Shown here piece by piece: positions 1 to 9,266 of a DNA stretch of 64,000 nt; positions within the stretch are counted from its first letter, which is position 1, and every line of letters begins with the position of its first letter. Below the pieces are notes generated by a model. That model worked only from the letters and a program-made list of their open reading frames with translations. It searched no databases and was not told where the DNA came from. The translations under genes and the position numbers were made by a program. Source of the DNA: Rubritalea marina DSM 17716 (GTDB lineage Bacteria; Verrucomicrobiota; Verrucomicrobiia; Verrucomicrobiales; Akkermansiaceae); NCBI RefSeq assembly GCF_000378105.1, contig NZ_KB899252.1, positions 124,001 to 188,000 on the forward strand. The letters run 5' to 3'.

Positions 1-32
1 GTCAAACAAGCGATAGTGGTGAACGAGCTCAT
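1..32 (-). CDS. 5' end of the next gene of the respiratory operon (partial)
   Basis: An ATG on the minus strand opens 9 bases after the stop of the 69-aa membrane protein gene and reads MSSFTTIACL before the window ends. The tight spacing matches the other gaps of the operon, so it is probably a real co-transcribed gene, but ten residues do not identify it. A CuA subunit II or an oxidase assembly factor would fit the context; this is only a guess. Confidence 0.4.
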   Translation of the reverse strand, partial: MSSFTTIACL

Positions 33-41
33 GGTATGATT

Positions 42-251
42 CTATGCGTTAGAATAGAGTGATTTGGCTTTGGAGATAAAATAAGCGCCGTAGATAGGTG
101 CGAGGATTGCTGTGGCTACACAGATCCATGCCACGGGTTGCCAGAACTTCGCATCTTGCTGCATGCCGAAGAAGAAGCCCCAAGCGGCAAATGCTGCAAA
201 GAAGAGTGTGACTAGGGAAATGAAGACGATGTGGAATCCGCGGAGTGACAT
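42..251 (-). CDS. Small two-helix membrane protein of the oxidase operon
   Basis: A 69-residue protein with two hydrophobic segments, at about residues 7-29 and 38-60, and a short basic C-terminus. It lies 31 bases after the ctaF-like gene and 9 bases before the next start, so it is embedded in the ACIII/oxidase operon. No family was recognised. Position and size suggest a small accessory or assembly subunit of the terminal oxidase, as short membrane peptides often sit in cox operons. The role is inferred from context only. Confidence 0.7.
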   Translation of the reverse strand: MSLRGFHIVFISLVTLFFAAFAAWGFFFGMQQDAKFWQPVAWICVATAILAPIYGAYFISKAKSLYSNA

Positions 252-282
252 AGGTTTATCTCGTGAGTGGTTGATGGATCAA

Positions 283-633
283 TTACTGACCAGGCTTCGC
301 AGGGAGCATCCCATCAAAGATGATTGGATCACCGAATGCCCATCCGAATAGGCCAATGAGGATTGCAGCGAATGCAAGGGAACCGAAGAAGATCCAGTAG
401 ATCGCTTTCTTTTCGTGGTTCAAGTGCATGAAGACGTAGCCCACACAGCACATTTTGAAGGTAGCAATCGCGAGACCGAGGACCAAATCGTATGTATCGA
501 AACCGTGCCCACCAATGTCGAGTGACTCAACAGTGGCAACAAGTACGGTAAGAACGGTACCTACGAACAACACGCCAGCAATCGTGAAATAGAGCTTGAA
601 GTGTGACTTAATTTCTTCAGGAGTATCTGCCAT
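283..633 (-). CDS. ctaF: Cytochrome c oxidase subunit IV (prokaryotic CtaF/CoxD type)
   Basis: A 116-residue membrane protein with three hydrophobic helices at about residues 13-33, 50-72 and 79-101. The pattern of a short polar N-terminus, three helices and the segment GYVFMHLNHEKKAIYW between helices two and three fits the prokaryotic subunit IV family that accompanies aa3/caa3 oxidases. It follows ctaE by 38 bases. The family stabilises the oxidase core and has no cofactor. The bases before the start include the 8-mer ATAACTAC, shared with three other gaps of this operon. Confidence 0.85.
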   Translation of the reverse strand: MADTPEEIKSHFKLYFTIAGVLFVGTVLTVLVATVESLDIGGHGFDTYDLVLGLAIATFKMCCVGYVFMHLNHEKKAIYWIFFGSLAFAAILIGLFGWAFGDPIIFDGMLPAKPGQ

Positions 634-671
634 ATTCTTGAGTAGTTATAGGTGAATATTCTTAGGTAAAA

Positions 672-2333
672 TTACATGAGGTAGAAGACTGGGAATACGA
701 GGATCCATACCAAGTCAACAAAGTGCCAGAAAAGGCCGCCTACTTCAACACGGTTTGCAAGCCACTCCGGGTTGGAGTTGTACATCTTGCGACCGAAGAA
801 GAGATAGTAACCGAGGACGATAGCGCCGCCAATCACGTGAAGGCCGTGGAGACCAGTGATGGTGAAGTAGATCGCGTAGTAGTTATTCATCTTCGGAGAG
901 AACACAGAATCAAAGCGTACTTTTTCACGCGGTACTTCCACTTCTTTCGGGAAGGTGGCCTTGTGCTCCTTTGTCATGCCTGTGATGTCATAGATCATGG
1001 ATGGTTGGTGGTCATCCTTCACTTGCATCCAGTTCTCTTCGGTAATGTTGTAATCTAGCTGAGCGTAGGCATACATCTGATGCCACGTGACGCGGTAGAG
1101 ATCGATTTCTGTAGGCTTACGGCCTTCACCAGTGAGGGCATCTTTACGGCCTTCGAGGTGCTTTGCAAGATGCTTGCGCCATTCTTTGTGGGTCTTCCAG
1201 ATCTTACGAATCTTATCACCACCTTCACCTTCGAGGGCTAGGATCGGGGACTGTTCGATGAGATCGTCTGCATGCAGGCCCTTTGCTTCTGCCTTCATCA
1301 CCAAGTGACGGAAGTCGAGAGCATCAACGTAGCGGTAGTGGAAATTAGAATCACCAGCAGTACCGGTAACCACGGTGCCATCGAGTAGGCTGAGGTTGGT
1401 AGAATCGCCTTCCTTAGCGTCAGAGGTTCGGCCCCAGCCGGAGTTGAACTTGAGTTCAGCACCATCGGCGTCGAACACCATGTTACCATTAGCGAGTAAG
1501 AACTCGTTGTTGTTTTCTGCCTTCTTGACGAGTGCGGTGTGCACTTCAGCCACGGTGTTCTTGACCTTGGAATCGAAGTCCTTAAGCCCAACGAGTTCAT
1601 TGTGCTTGTTCGGATCGCGAGCGATGACCCAGGCATCTTTGAGAAGCTGTGTGCGAAGCTCTTGGTTGTGCGTACGAGCCTTGATGAAGTGCTGCTTAGC
1701 TTCTGCAATCACCTCTGGAGTGAGTGCTGTGCCAGCTTCAAACAAAACCTTTTCATTGAACGTATTGCCGGAGATCTCGCGGATCACATAATCACGCTTC
1801 AGGCTAAGCTTGTCCCCAGCCTGAGCAATGATAGAGGCAAGGTAGTTCGCGGTGGTGCTGTCTACAGAAAAGTTGACTTCCTTGGCTGCTACCACATAGG
1901 CATTGCCGTGGGTGCTGTCGCCCTCATCGTAGTGAAGGTGACCTTCTACCCAGCCGTAGTCTTCGGTCTGAGTGGCGTGGTGGTGGAACTTGCCTGCGTA
2001 CTCCTTGGCCTTGAACACCATGAATACTGCAGCACAGATGATCGTGATTGCCATGTTGGCAACGAACATGTTCCAATTGCGAAGCTTGAGGCCTGCCCAT
2101 GCGAACACCACAGTCACTGAAGATAGAATCAGGATGAAGGTGTTGATCAGACCTGGAAGTACTGGAAGAGTACGCTCCGGCCATGGGTAGTCTGCGTAGA
2201 TACGCAAGAAGATGTAGGAGGAGAACAAGCCACCGAAGAGCATCACCTCAGAGGCGAGGAACAACCAGATTGCGATCTTGGAGTTGTTCAGACCGGTGTC
2301 CTTGCGGGCGTTGACGATATAAGGAATTTCCAT
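672..2333 (-). CDS. ctaE: Cytochrome c oxidase subunit III with a ~360-aa insertion
   Basis: A 553-residue subunit III of the haem-copper oxidase. Helices at about 20-45, 58-83 and 88-110 carry the usual start of the family (LFLASEVMLFGG), and two more at about 484-512 and 530-553 carry TGLHGLHVIGG and the terminal WHFVDLVWILVF, so both ends are normal. Ordinary five-helix members have about 200 residues. Here residues from about 118 to 478, between helices three and four, form a hydrophilic, charged, His-containing domain without obvious helices, cysteines of a haem site or a known motif. The reading frame is open and the flanking helices are intact, so it is not a frameshift. The function of the insert is unknown; its loop position predicts a globular domain on one membrane face, perhaps contacting ACIII or a cytochrome. 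Confidence 0.92.
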   Translation of the reverse strand: MEIPYIVNARKDTGLNNSKIAIWLFLASEVMLFGGLFSSYIFLRIYADYPWPERTLPVLPGLINTFILILSSVTVVFAWAGLKLRNWNMFVANMAITIICAAVFMVFKAKEYAGKFHHHATQTEDYGWVEGHLHYDEGDSTHGNAYVVAAKEVNFSVDSTTANYLASIIAQAGDKLSLKRDYVIREISGNTFNEKVLFEAGTALTPEVIAEAKQHFIKARTHNQELRTQLLKDAWVIARDPNKHNELVGLKDFDSKVKNTVAEVHTALVKKAENNNEFLLANGNMVFDADGAELKFNSGWGRTSDAKEGDSTNLSLLDGTVVTGTAGDSNFHYRYVDALDFRHLVMKAEAKGLHADDLIEQSPILALEGEGGDKIRKIWKTHKEWRKHLAKHLEGRKDALTGEGRKPTEIDLYRVTWHQMYAYAQLDYNITEENWMQVKDDHQPSMIYDITGMTKEHKATFPKEVEVPREKVRFDSVFSPKMNNYYAIYFTITGLHGLHVIGGAIVLGYYLFFGRKMYNSNPEWLANRVEVGGLFWHFVDLVWILVFPVFYLM

Positions 2334-2377
2334 TTGAAGGTATTCAGTTCGTAGTTATTAGTATCGTTGCCTCGTCG

Positions 2378-4216
2378 TTACTTAGCATCGTTGTTCTCTG
2401 ATGATTCAGCTTTCTTAGCAGGCTCAATCCATTGCGGGTAGAAGTCTTCTTCGCGGTCAGGGCGGCTGTATTCGTATGGGCCGCGGTACACTGCTGGCTC
2501 GGTGGTGAAGTTGCCGTGTCCTGGAGGCGTAGGAGTCGCCCACTCTAGGGTGGTTGCGTCCCATGGGTTGTCATTTGCAACTTCCTTACCGGCGAACCAT
2601 GAAGTGAAGAGGTTGATGATGAATGGGAGCTGAGCAGCTGCGAGGACGAATACTGCTACAGACATCACAGAGTTGAGCCCAATGTTGTCACGTACGATTT
2701 GACCGAAAACGTTCGCTGAATCAGCATCTACGACATAGGCGTCACCACCATTGTACCAGCGGCGGTGGAAACCAGCCATCCCCTGCATGAGCATTGGGAA
2801 GAATACAAAGTTGATTGCCACCAATGATGGCCAGAAGTGAAGGTGCCCAAGGAACACATTCATGTGACGACCGAACATCTTAGGGTACCAATAGTAGATA
2901 CCTGCGAAGAGGCCGAAGAGGATACCTGGTGCAACCACATAGTGGAAGTGGCCAATCACATAGTAAGTGTCGTGAAGGTGAAGACCTACCAAGTTGAACG
3001 CGAGCGGTAAACCAGTGAGGCCACCGATACCGAACATTGGAAGGAAGGCACAGGCCCAGATCATTGGCATCGTGAAGCGGATGGAACCACCCCAAAGTGA
3101 AATCAACAGCGAGGTGATCAAGATCACAGACGGCACGGAAATCATCACCGTGGTAACCTGGAAGAAGGTGGAGATCGAGGAGCTCATGCCAGTGATGTAC
3201 ATGTGGTGAGCCCATACGATGAAGGAAAGGAAGCCAAGGACCATGACAGCGAAGACCATCGACTTGTAGCCCCAGAGTGGCTTACGTGTGTTTGCTGGGA
3301 TAATTTCAGCCACACAAGCAATCGCTGGGAGAAGAAGAACGTACACCTCTGGGTGACCAAGGAACCAGAACAAGTGCTGGAACAAGAGTGGTGAACCACC
3401 ACCAGCTTGTTCGACCACACCAGTCGCTGAGGTGTAGAGACCAGATGGCTGGAAGAATGATGAGCCAAAGAAGCGGTCAACCACCTGCATGATACCAGCC
3501 ACTTCGAGTGGTGGGAATGCGAGCAGAAGAAGGAATGCGGTGACGAGCATCGCCCATACCAGGAATGGCATACGTAGCCATGTGAGACCCTTGGCACGTA
3601 GGTTGATGATCGTCGTGATCACGTTCACCGAGCCTAGTAGCGATGATGAGATTAGCATCACGAGACCGAGAAGCCACTGAGTCTGACCAGTGAAGAACTG
3701 GTGGGGGTGCTGGGAATCAGCAATTGAGGAAAGTGGTGGGTAGTTTGTCCAACCAGACTTTGCAGCACCAGACTCGAGGAAGAATGATCCACACATCATG
3801 AGACCACCGACAAGGTAGAGCCAGTATGACATCATGTTGAGTTTCGGGAATGCCATATCTGGCGCGCCGATCTGGAGTGGTGTCACGTAGTTACCAAAGG
3901 CACCAAAGCCAAGTGGCACAACACCGAGGAAAACCATGATGGTTCCGTGCATGGCACCGAACATGTTGTAGGTCTCGCCAGTCACCTTACCGTCAGTGAG
4001 CCAGCGCCCTTTCCAAGTGTCGGTGAACACCCAGCTCATCCACTCTGGGAGTGGTTCGTTAGGATACGCGATGCTCCAGCGCATCACCATCATAAGGAAG
4101 AAACCGAGTAGCAAGAACAGCAAAGCCGTCAAGCCGTATTGGATCCCAATGATCTTGTGATCTTGGGAGAAGATGTATTTCTGTACGAAACCTGGGTTGT
4201 GATCGTGGTCACTCAT
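2378..4216 (-). CDS. ctaD: aa3-type cytochrome c oxidase subunit I
   Basis: The catalytic subunit (612 aa, about 12 helices) reduces O2 to water and pumps protons. All metal ligands are visible: H90 (GAMHGT) and H425 for low-spin haem a, H423 for haem a3 (IGHFHYV), and H288, H337 and H338 for CuB (LGHPEVY and AHHMY). Y292 is the crosslinked tyrosine and E290 the D-channel glutamate; D120 (GAPDMAF) is the D-channel entry. It is therefore an intact A-family oxidase, in contrast to the CcoN-like protein upstream. It lies between a monohaem cytochrome c gene and ctaE, with 44-base gaps on both sides. Confidence 0.97.
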   Translation of the reverse strand: MSDHDHNPGFVQKYIFSQDHKIIGIQYGLTALLFLLLGFFLMMVMRWSIAYPNEPLPEWMSWVFTDTWKGRWLTDGKVTGETYNMFGAMHGTIMVFLGVVPLGFGAFGNYVTPLQIGAPDMAFPKLNMMSYWLYLVGGLMMCGSFFLESGAAKSGWTNYPPLSSIADSQHPHQFFTGQTQWLLGLVMLISSSLLGSVNVITTIINLRAKGLTWLRMPFLVWAMLVTAFLLLLAFPPLEVAGIMQVVDRFFGSSFFQPSGLYTSATGVVEQAGGGSPLLFQHLFWFLGHPEVYVLLLPAIACVAEIIPANTRKPLWGYKSMVFAVMVLGFLSFIVWAHHMYITGMSSSISTFFQVTTVMISVPSVILITSLLISLWGGSIRFTMPMIWACAFLPMFGIGGLTGLPLAFNLVGLHLHDTYYVIGHFHYVVAPGILFGLFAGIYYWYPKMFGRHMNVFLGHLHFWPSLVAINFVFFPMLMQGMAGFHRRWYNGGDAYVVDADSANVFGQIVRDNIGLNSVMSVAVFVLAAAQLPFIINLFTSWFAGKEVANDNPWDATTLEWATPTPPGHGNFTTEPAVYRGPYEYSRPDREEDFYPQWIEPAKKAESSENNDAK

Positions 4217-4260
4217 AATCTTAGCCGTGTGAAAGGTTGGTGTGAGGTCTGGTAGCTGAA

Positions 4261-5037
4261 TTAGTTGTTTGCGTCAACGACTTCTCCAGTCTTTAGGTTG
4301 AGCATTGTTTCGGATGGAAGGTCAGCAGCCTCGAACTTGTGCGCGAGGTACTTTTCTAGATCGCTGGCAGTCATTGGCTTCTTGCCAAATTCTTTACTAA
4401 TCGCGCGGATTTCAGCAATTTGGTCGAGCGAGTAAATCTGGCCAACTTTATTACCAAAGCTATTCTGAATGTAGTAAATCAGGGCAGCAACATCGAAGTC
4501 GCTCCAGCCATCAGCCATTGCAGGCATCGCACCATTGTAGGTGGCACCCGCTACTTTGATCTGTCCGTTGAGGCCGTGGATGATGGTAAGCGCAGGAACC
4601 ACGCCAGAGCCTTCTACCCACTCAGAGCCTGCAAGTGGCGGAAACACCGCACCATTACCTGCACCACCTGGACCGTGACATGATGCACAGTTCTTGTAGA
4701 GAGCCGCACCTTTCTTCATGTAGGCGTCTGCGGCTAGTGCCATTGGAATCGCAGCCTTGCCATCATCAAACTGTGCACGCACGTAGTTTGGTTTCACAGA
4801 TTGCTCATAGTTGAAGAAGGAATCGGATGAGAAGAGCACACCGCCGCCAATGACAGCGACAATGAAGCCAGCAATCATGATCCAAGTGGAAACTGGCTCG
4901 AGACCATTCTCGCGGAGCTGCTGTTCACGTGAAACCGCAGCAGCATTACGAGTAACCTCTTCATGCGCTTTGGCGACGTTTGTTGATTCTTCGAGATCCG
5001 GCTTTGTTGGATCTACAGGTGTTTGATCAGATGACAT
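4261..5037 (-). CDS. Membrane-anchored monohaem cytochrome c
   Basis: A 258-residue protein with a cytoplasmic N-terminus of about 50 residues, one helix at about 51-71, then a periplasmic cytochrome c domain. The haem site is C117-A-S-C120-H121, and M171 or M174 (MPAM) is the likely axial ligand. Placement directly after the CcoO-like gene and the N-terminal helix recall CcoP, but CcoP has two haem domains and this has one. It may carry electrons from ACIII to the aa3 oxidase in place of a soluble cytochrome. The residues after about 200 form a charged tail without a motif. Confidence 0.85.
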   Translation of the reverse strand: MSSDQTPVDPTKPDLEESTNVAKAHEEVTRNAAAVSREQQLRENGLEPVSTWIMIAGFIVAVIGGGVLFSSDSFFNYEQSVKPNYVRAQFDDGKAAIPMALAADAYMKKGAALYKNCASCHGPGGAGNGAVFPPLAGSEWVEGSGVVPALTIIHGLNGQIKVAGATYNGAMPAMADGWSDFDVAALIYYIQNSFGNKVGQIYSLDQIAEIRAISKEFGKKPMTASDLEKYLAHKFEAADLPSETMLNLKTGEVVDANN

Positions 5038-5092
5038 CGGAATGTAACGGGTAGTTATTGAAATGGATGAACAAAAGTGGGAGTCGGCAGCA

Positions 5093-5857
5093 TTACTTGC
5101 CAGTAGCTTTCTTCTTGTTGCGTGAGTAGTTCATGGAGAATGGCACTTCGCCATCACGCTTGAGACCGAGGAGGTATGAGGCGAGGCGCTGAGCTTCTGC
5201 ACCAGGCACCAGCTCGAGTTCGCTGCTCGGATCGATCATCAGAGCATTCGGTTGCTCCTGGCCCTTGACCGCACTCTTCTTGAAGAAGCACTTGTTCGAT
5301 GGGCAGATGGACTTGGTATTGTCGGCACGGGGATTGTAGAGGTGTTGGTACACAGCCATCTCTGGGTTAAACTTTTGAGCAACACTGAGCTCTTCAACCT
5401 TCACGCCGAGCGCTTCAGCGGTCTTGGCATTTTCTTCAGCAGTTCTGATCTCCATACGGCGACCATAGTTACTAAGGTCTGGCCCCATGCGGGTCTCACC
5501 GATCCAAGCGAATGGCTCTTTGTCATAGTCCCAGAGGTTTGACTCACGACGCGTGTCACCGAGGTTAGGATCTTTGGCAATACCCGCGAGAGCCGGGCGG
5601 CCAAGGTCGTTACCTGCGTAGGTTGGGCGGGCAAGCTGGCTGTGGCACTGAGCACAACCTTCTGCACCGTAGACAGCAGAACCGTCAGTCACACGACCAG
5701 ACTTCACTGGTGTGTAGGCACCAGACTTGCCGTCTGCAACGTCGTCGTATTGAGGGATCTCCACCGCACGCATTTTTGCGAATGGTACAGCAACCACCAC
5801 GAGCCATGGGAATGCAAAGCTAGCAATGAGGCCGATAAAGAATGTTTTAACAGTCAT
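5093..5857 (-). CDS. CcoO-like monohaem cytochrome c with altered axial-ligand region
   Basis: A 254-residue protein with one N-terminal helix (about 5-27) and a haem motif C68-A-Q-C71-H72 in the context GCAQCHSQLARP, which is typical of CcoO, the cytochrome subunit of cbb3 oxidases. The segment RMGPDLSNYG (123-132) and HLYNPRA (172-178) also match CcoO. In CcoO the latter runs into SxMPxYPWL, whose Met is the haem ligand; here the sequence is SICPSNKCFF (183-192), so the Met is a Cys (C185) with a second Cys at 190. It pairs with the ligand-less CcoN-like gene upstream. Whether the haem has another axial ligand cannot be told from sequence. Confidence 0.85.
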   Translation of the reverse strand: MTVKTFFIGLIASFAFPWLVVVAVPFAKMRAVEIPQYDDVADGKSGAYTPVKSGRVTDGSAVYGAEGCAQCHSQLARPTYAGNDLGRPALAGIAKDPNLGDTRRESNLWDYDKEPFAWIGETRMGPDLSNYGRRMEIRTAEENAKTAEALGVKVEELSVAQKFNPEMAVYQHLYNPRADNTKSICPSNKCFFKKSAVKGQEQPNALMIDPSSELELVPGAEAQRLASYLLGLKRDGEVPFSMNYSRNKKKATGK

Positions 5858-5893
5858 GATTGTAGATAAATCGTTGGTAAGTTACGAGGTGGA

Positions 5894-7354
5894 TTAAGCT
5901 GGTGGCAGAGTTGGTTCATGGTGCTCAAGCAGCGTTGGGTGGCTACTGCGGCGACCGAGGCGGAGCCACATCATGAGCAAGTGGAAGCAGAAGAATACAT
6001 TCGCAAGTGCTACGAAGATCCAACCGACAGTGATGCCAACGGTGTACGCTAGCAGACGATCTTCAGATGCCTCGCCTGGTACGTCGAGAGCTTCAAGTGA
6101 GTAGCCGTGCATGAAAGCTCCGAGGATTCCACAGAAGAGACCGATGAATACCACACCGTAGAGTGACATCCAGAAGTGTGAGCGAATCAAACCTCCAGCA
6201 ATCCATTCACGATTGGTAACACGTGGCACGATGAAGTAAATCGCACCGAACATGCACATAGAGAAGAATCCATAGAGTGCGAGAATCTCGTAACCATAAG
6301 TGCCGCCGAAAGCAAACTGGGTGTACTTGAGCGCATCTGGGTGAGAAAGGATGCCGCCAACTACTGCAGTGGCGATGAGGCCAATGATACCTGCCACGGT
6401 GAAGCGCAGGGATGGTGAATGGGCCACAGTCTCAGACTTCCCTGTGGTGGTTCTGAGAACATTCACACCCACACAGATTGCTGGGATGATGAAGAGGATC
6501 GAAGCCGCAGCACCAGCGTACTGGAGGAATACTGGGATGGGAGCACCCATCACCTTCTGCATCCCAGCCCATGGGCCGATGATTGCGAGAGCCCAGAAGC
6601 CCAGAAGCGCTAGTTTGTATGAGTAGACCGGTCGACCAGTCACCTTTGGTGCGATATAGTATGCGGATGCAATCGCAACCGGCGTGAAGAAGAGGAAGAA
6701 CATGGCGGAGCGGAACCAGGCATTGATCCCTGCAGCCATCACCCCATTGCCAGCATCTGCGAAGCTATTCACAAAGACGTTGCCGGAGAGGAATACCCAT
6801 GGGAACCAGAACAGCGCTGCCATGAGATACCACTGAGAGATGTAGACGTGACCACCGCGACGCACGCGGAATGCAATCACAGACCAGATGCCAATCGCGA
6901 AGTAACATACGATGAGCAGCGGCCATACCCAATCAGGGAAATACATCCAAGGCTTGCCAGTACCGCCGCCGAGGAGAATACCAATGGAGCCAAGAGAAAT
7001 TACGAAATTCCATGCGTGGCCGATGCTGAGGATCACACCTGATTTTTTGCTTTCCTGGCGGGAAAGACGCGCCATCAGCCAGATGATGGTGCCGAAGGCT
7101 GCCTGTGCAGCCCATCCGTAGATGAAGGTTGCCATGTGCGCGCTGAACACACGACCGTAATTGAAGATGCCACAATCACCAAGGAATCCTGGTGAGTGAG
7201 ACTTGGCAGATGCCACCATTCCGAGAATGAGTGACAAAGCGAGCCAGGCTGCTCCACTGGTGAAGAAGAACATGACTGGGTGACGTAGCGAGCGGTCAAT
7301 GGACGCACGCAGCACCTTGTCTTCTACTTGTTGGCTTGTGATGTCTGAGGCCAT
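5894..7354 (-). CDS. CcoN-like oxidase subunit lacking haem b3/CuB histidines
   Basis: A 486-residue polytopic protein of about 12 helices that is clearly related to CcoN, subunit I of cbb3 oxidases: it has GRPVYSYKL (240-248), SQWYLMAALFWFPW (173-186) and IYFIVPR (372-378). Aligned by eye, the CuB His of YGHNAV is replaced (WFRSAM, 213-218), the CuB pair of AGPHHLHY by AGMQKVM (263-269), and the haem HVH of IGHVHSG by YEI (355-357). Only H73 (SAHMAT), equivalent to one low-spin haem b ligand, remains. The protein therefore cannot form a normal O2-reducing site. It sits between ACIII and an intact aa3 oxidase, with its CcoO-like partner downstream. A structural or electron-relay role in a supercomplex is inference. 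Confidence 0.9.
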   Translation of the reverse strand: MASDITSQQVEDKVLRASIDRSLRHPVMFFFTSGAAWLALSLILGMVASAKSHSPGFLGDCGIFNYGRVFSAHMATFIYGWAAQAAFGTIIWLMARLSRQESKKSGVILSIGHAWNFVISLGSIGILLGGGTGKPWMYFPDWVWPLLIVCYFAIGIWSVIAFRVRRGGHVYISQWYLMAALFWFPWVFLSGNVFVNSFADAGNGVMAAGINAWFRSAMFFLFFTPVAIASAYYIAPKVTGRPVYSYKLALLGFWALAIIGPWAGMQKVMGAPIPVFLQYAGAAASILFIIPAICVGVNVLRTTTGKSETVAHSPSLRFTVAGIIGLIATAVVGGILSHPDALKYTQFAFGGTYGYEILALYGFFSMCMFGAIYFIVPRVTNREWIAGGLIRSHFWMSLYGVVFIGLFCGILGAFMHGYSLEALDVPGEASEDRLLAYTVGITVGWIFVALANVFFCFHLLMMWLRLGRRSSHPTLLEHHEPTLPPA

Positions 7355-7403
7355 AAATCTAATGTCTTAAGAATTTGAAATGTGCAGGTTTCTTAGCGCG
7401 GAA

Positions 7404-7736
7404 TTAGTTGAACTTCTTGCCGTGGGCCATGCTGGATGCGCTTGGCTGTTGGAGAAGACCCATTTCTTTACCGAGTCCGAATACGTCTTCTGGCTTCACC
7501 TTGACGGTGCCGTCGCCATTGTCGCTGTAGCTATTGCGCTCCTTGAGCTGCTCAGCCTTGATTTTGTTGTAGGTTTCAGTGCGAACTTTGCCTTTTTCAG
7601 TCTCGGCATCGATCACGTTGTCTTGCACCGCGTTCTTAACCAACACTGCTGCAATAGCAAATGATAGGAAGAGTGCAAGCCCCCACCAGAAGGTATTGAA
7701 TCGACGAAGTGGTGTGTCTCTTAGATTCGGTTCCAT
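7404..7736 (-). CDS. Single-helix membrane protein between ACIII and the oxidase-like genes
   Basis: A 110-residue protein with one hydrophobic segment (about 16-35) after a basic N-terminus, then a charged, probably helical stretch (about 40-70) and a polar tail. There is no cofactor motif and no family was recognised. Gaps of 42 and 49 bases to actF and the CcoN-like gene show that it is part of the operon. By position it could be a CcoQ- or CcoH-like accessory or a bridge between the two complexes; this is inferred only. Its leader carries the recurrent 8-mer ATAACTAC. Confidence 0.75.
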   Translation of the reverse strand: MEPNLRDTPLRRFNTFWWGLALFLSFAIAAVLVKNAVQDNVIDAETEKGKVRTETYNKIKAEQLKERNSYSDNGDGTVKVKPEDVFGLGKEMGLLQQPSASSMAHGKKFN

Positions 7737-7778
7737 GGTAATGATAATCAGAAGTTAGTAGTTATCCGGCTAGCTGGA

Positions 7779-9224
<1,446 letters not shown>

Positions 9225-9266
9225 GGGACTAGTAAAGTTATAAAGTGAGTGTGAGTGGGAAGGAAA

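Noticed and set aside
1539-2120. A 193-codon open frame on the plus strand inside ctaE
   Set aside because: It is antisense to a clear oxidase subunit, has no recognisable domain or start signal, and its residue mix is that of a shadow frame.
5894-7354. Calling this gene a functional cbb3 oxidase subunit I
   Set aside because: Family resemblance is clear, but the CuB and high-spin haem histidines are absent, so a normal oxidase function is not supported.
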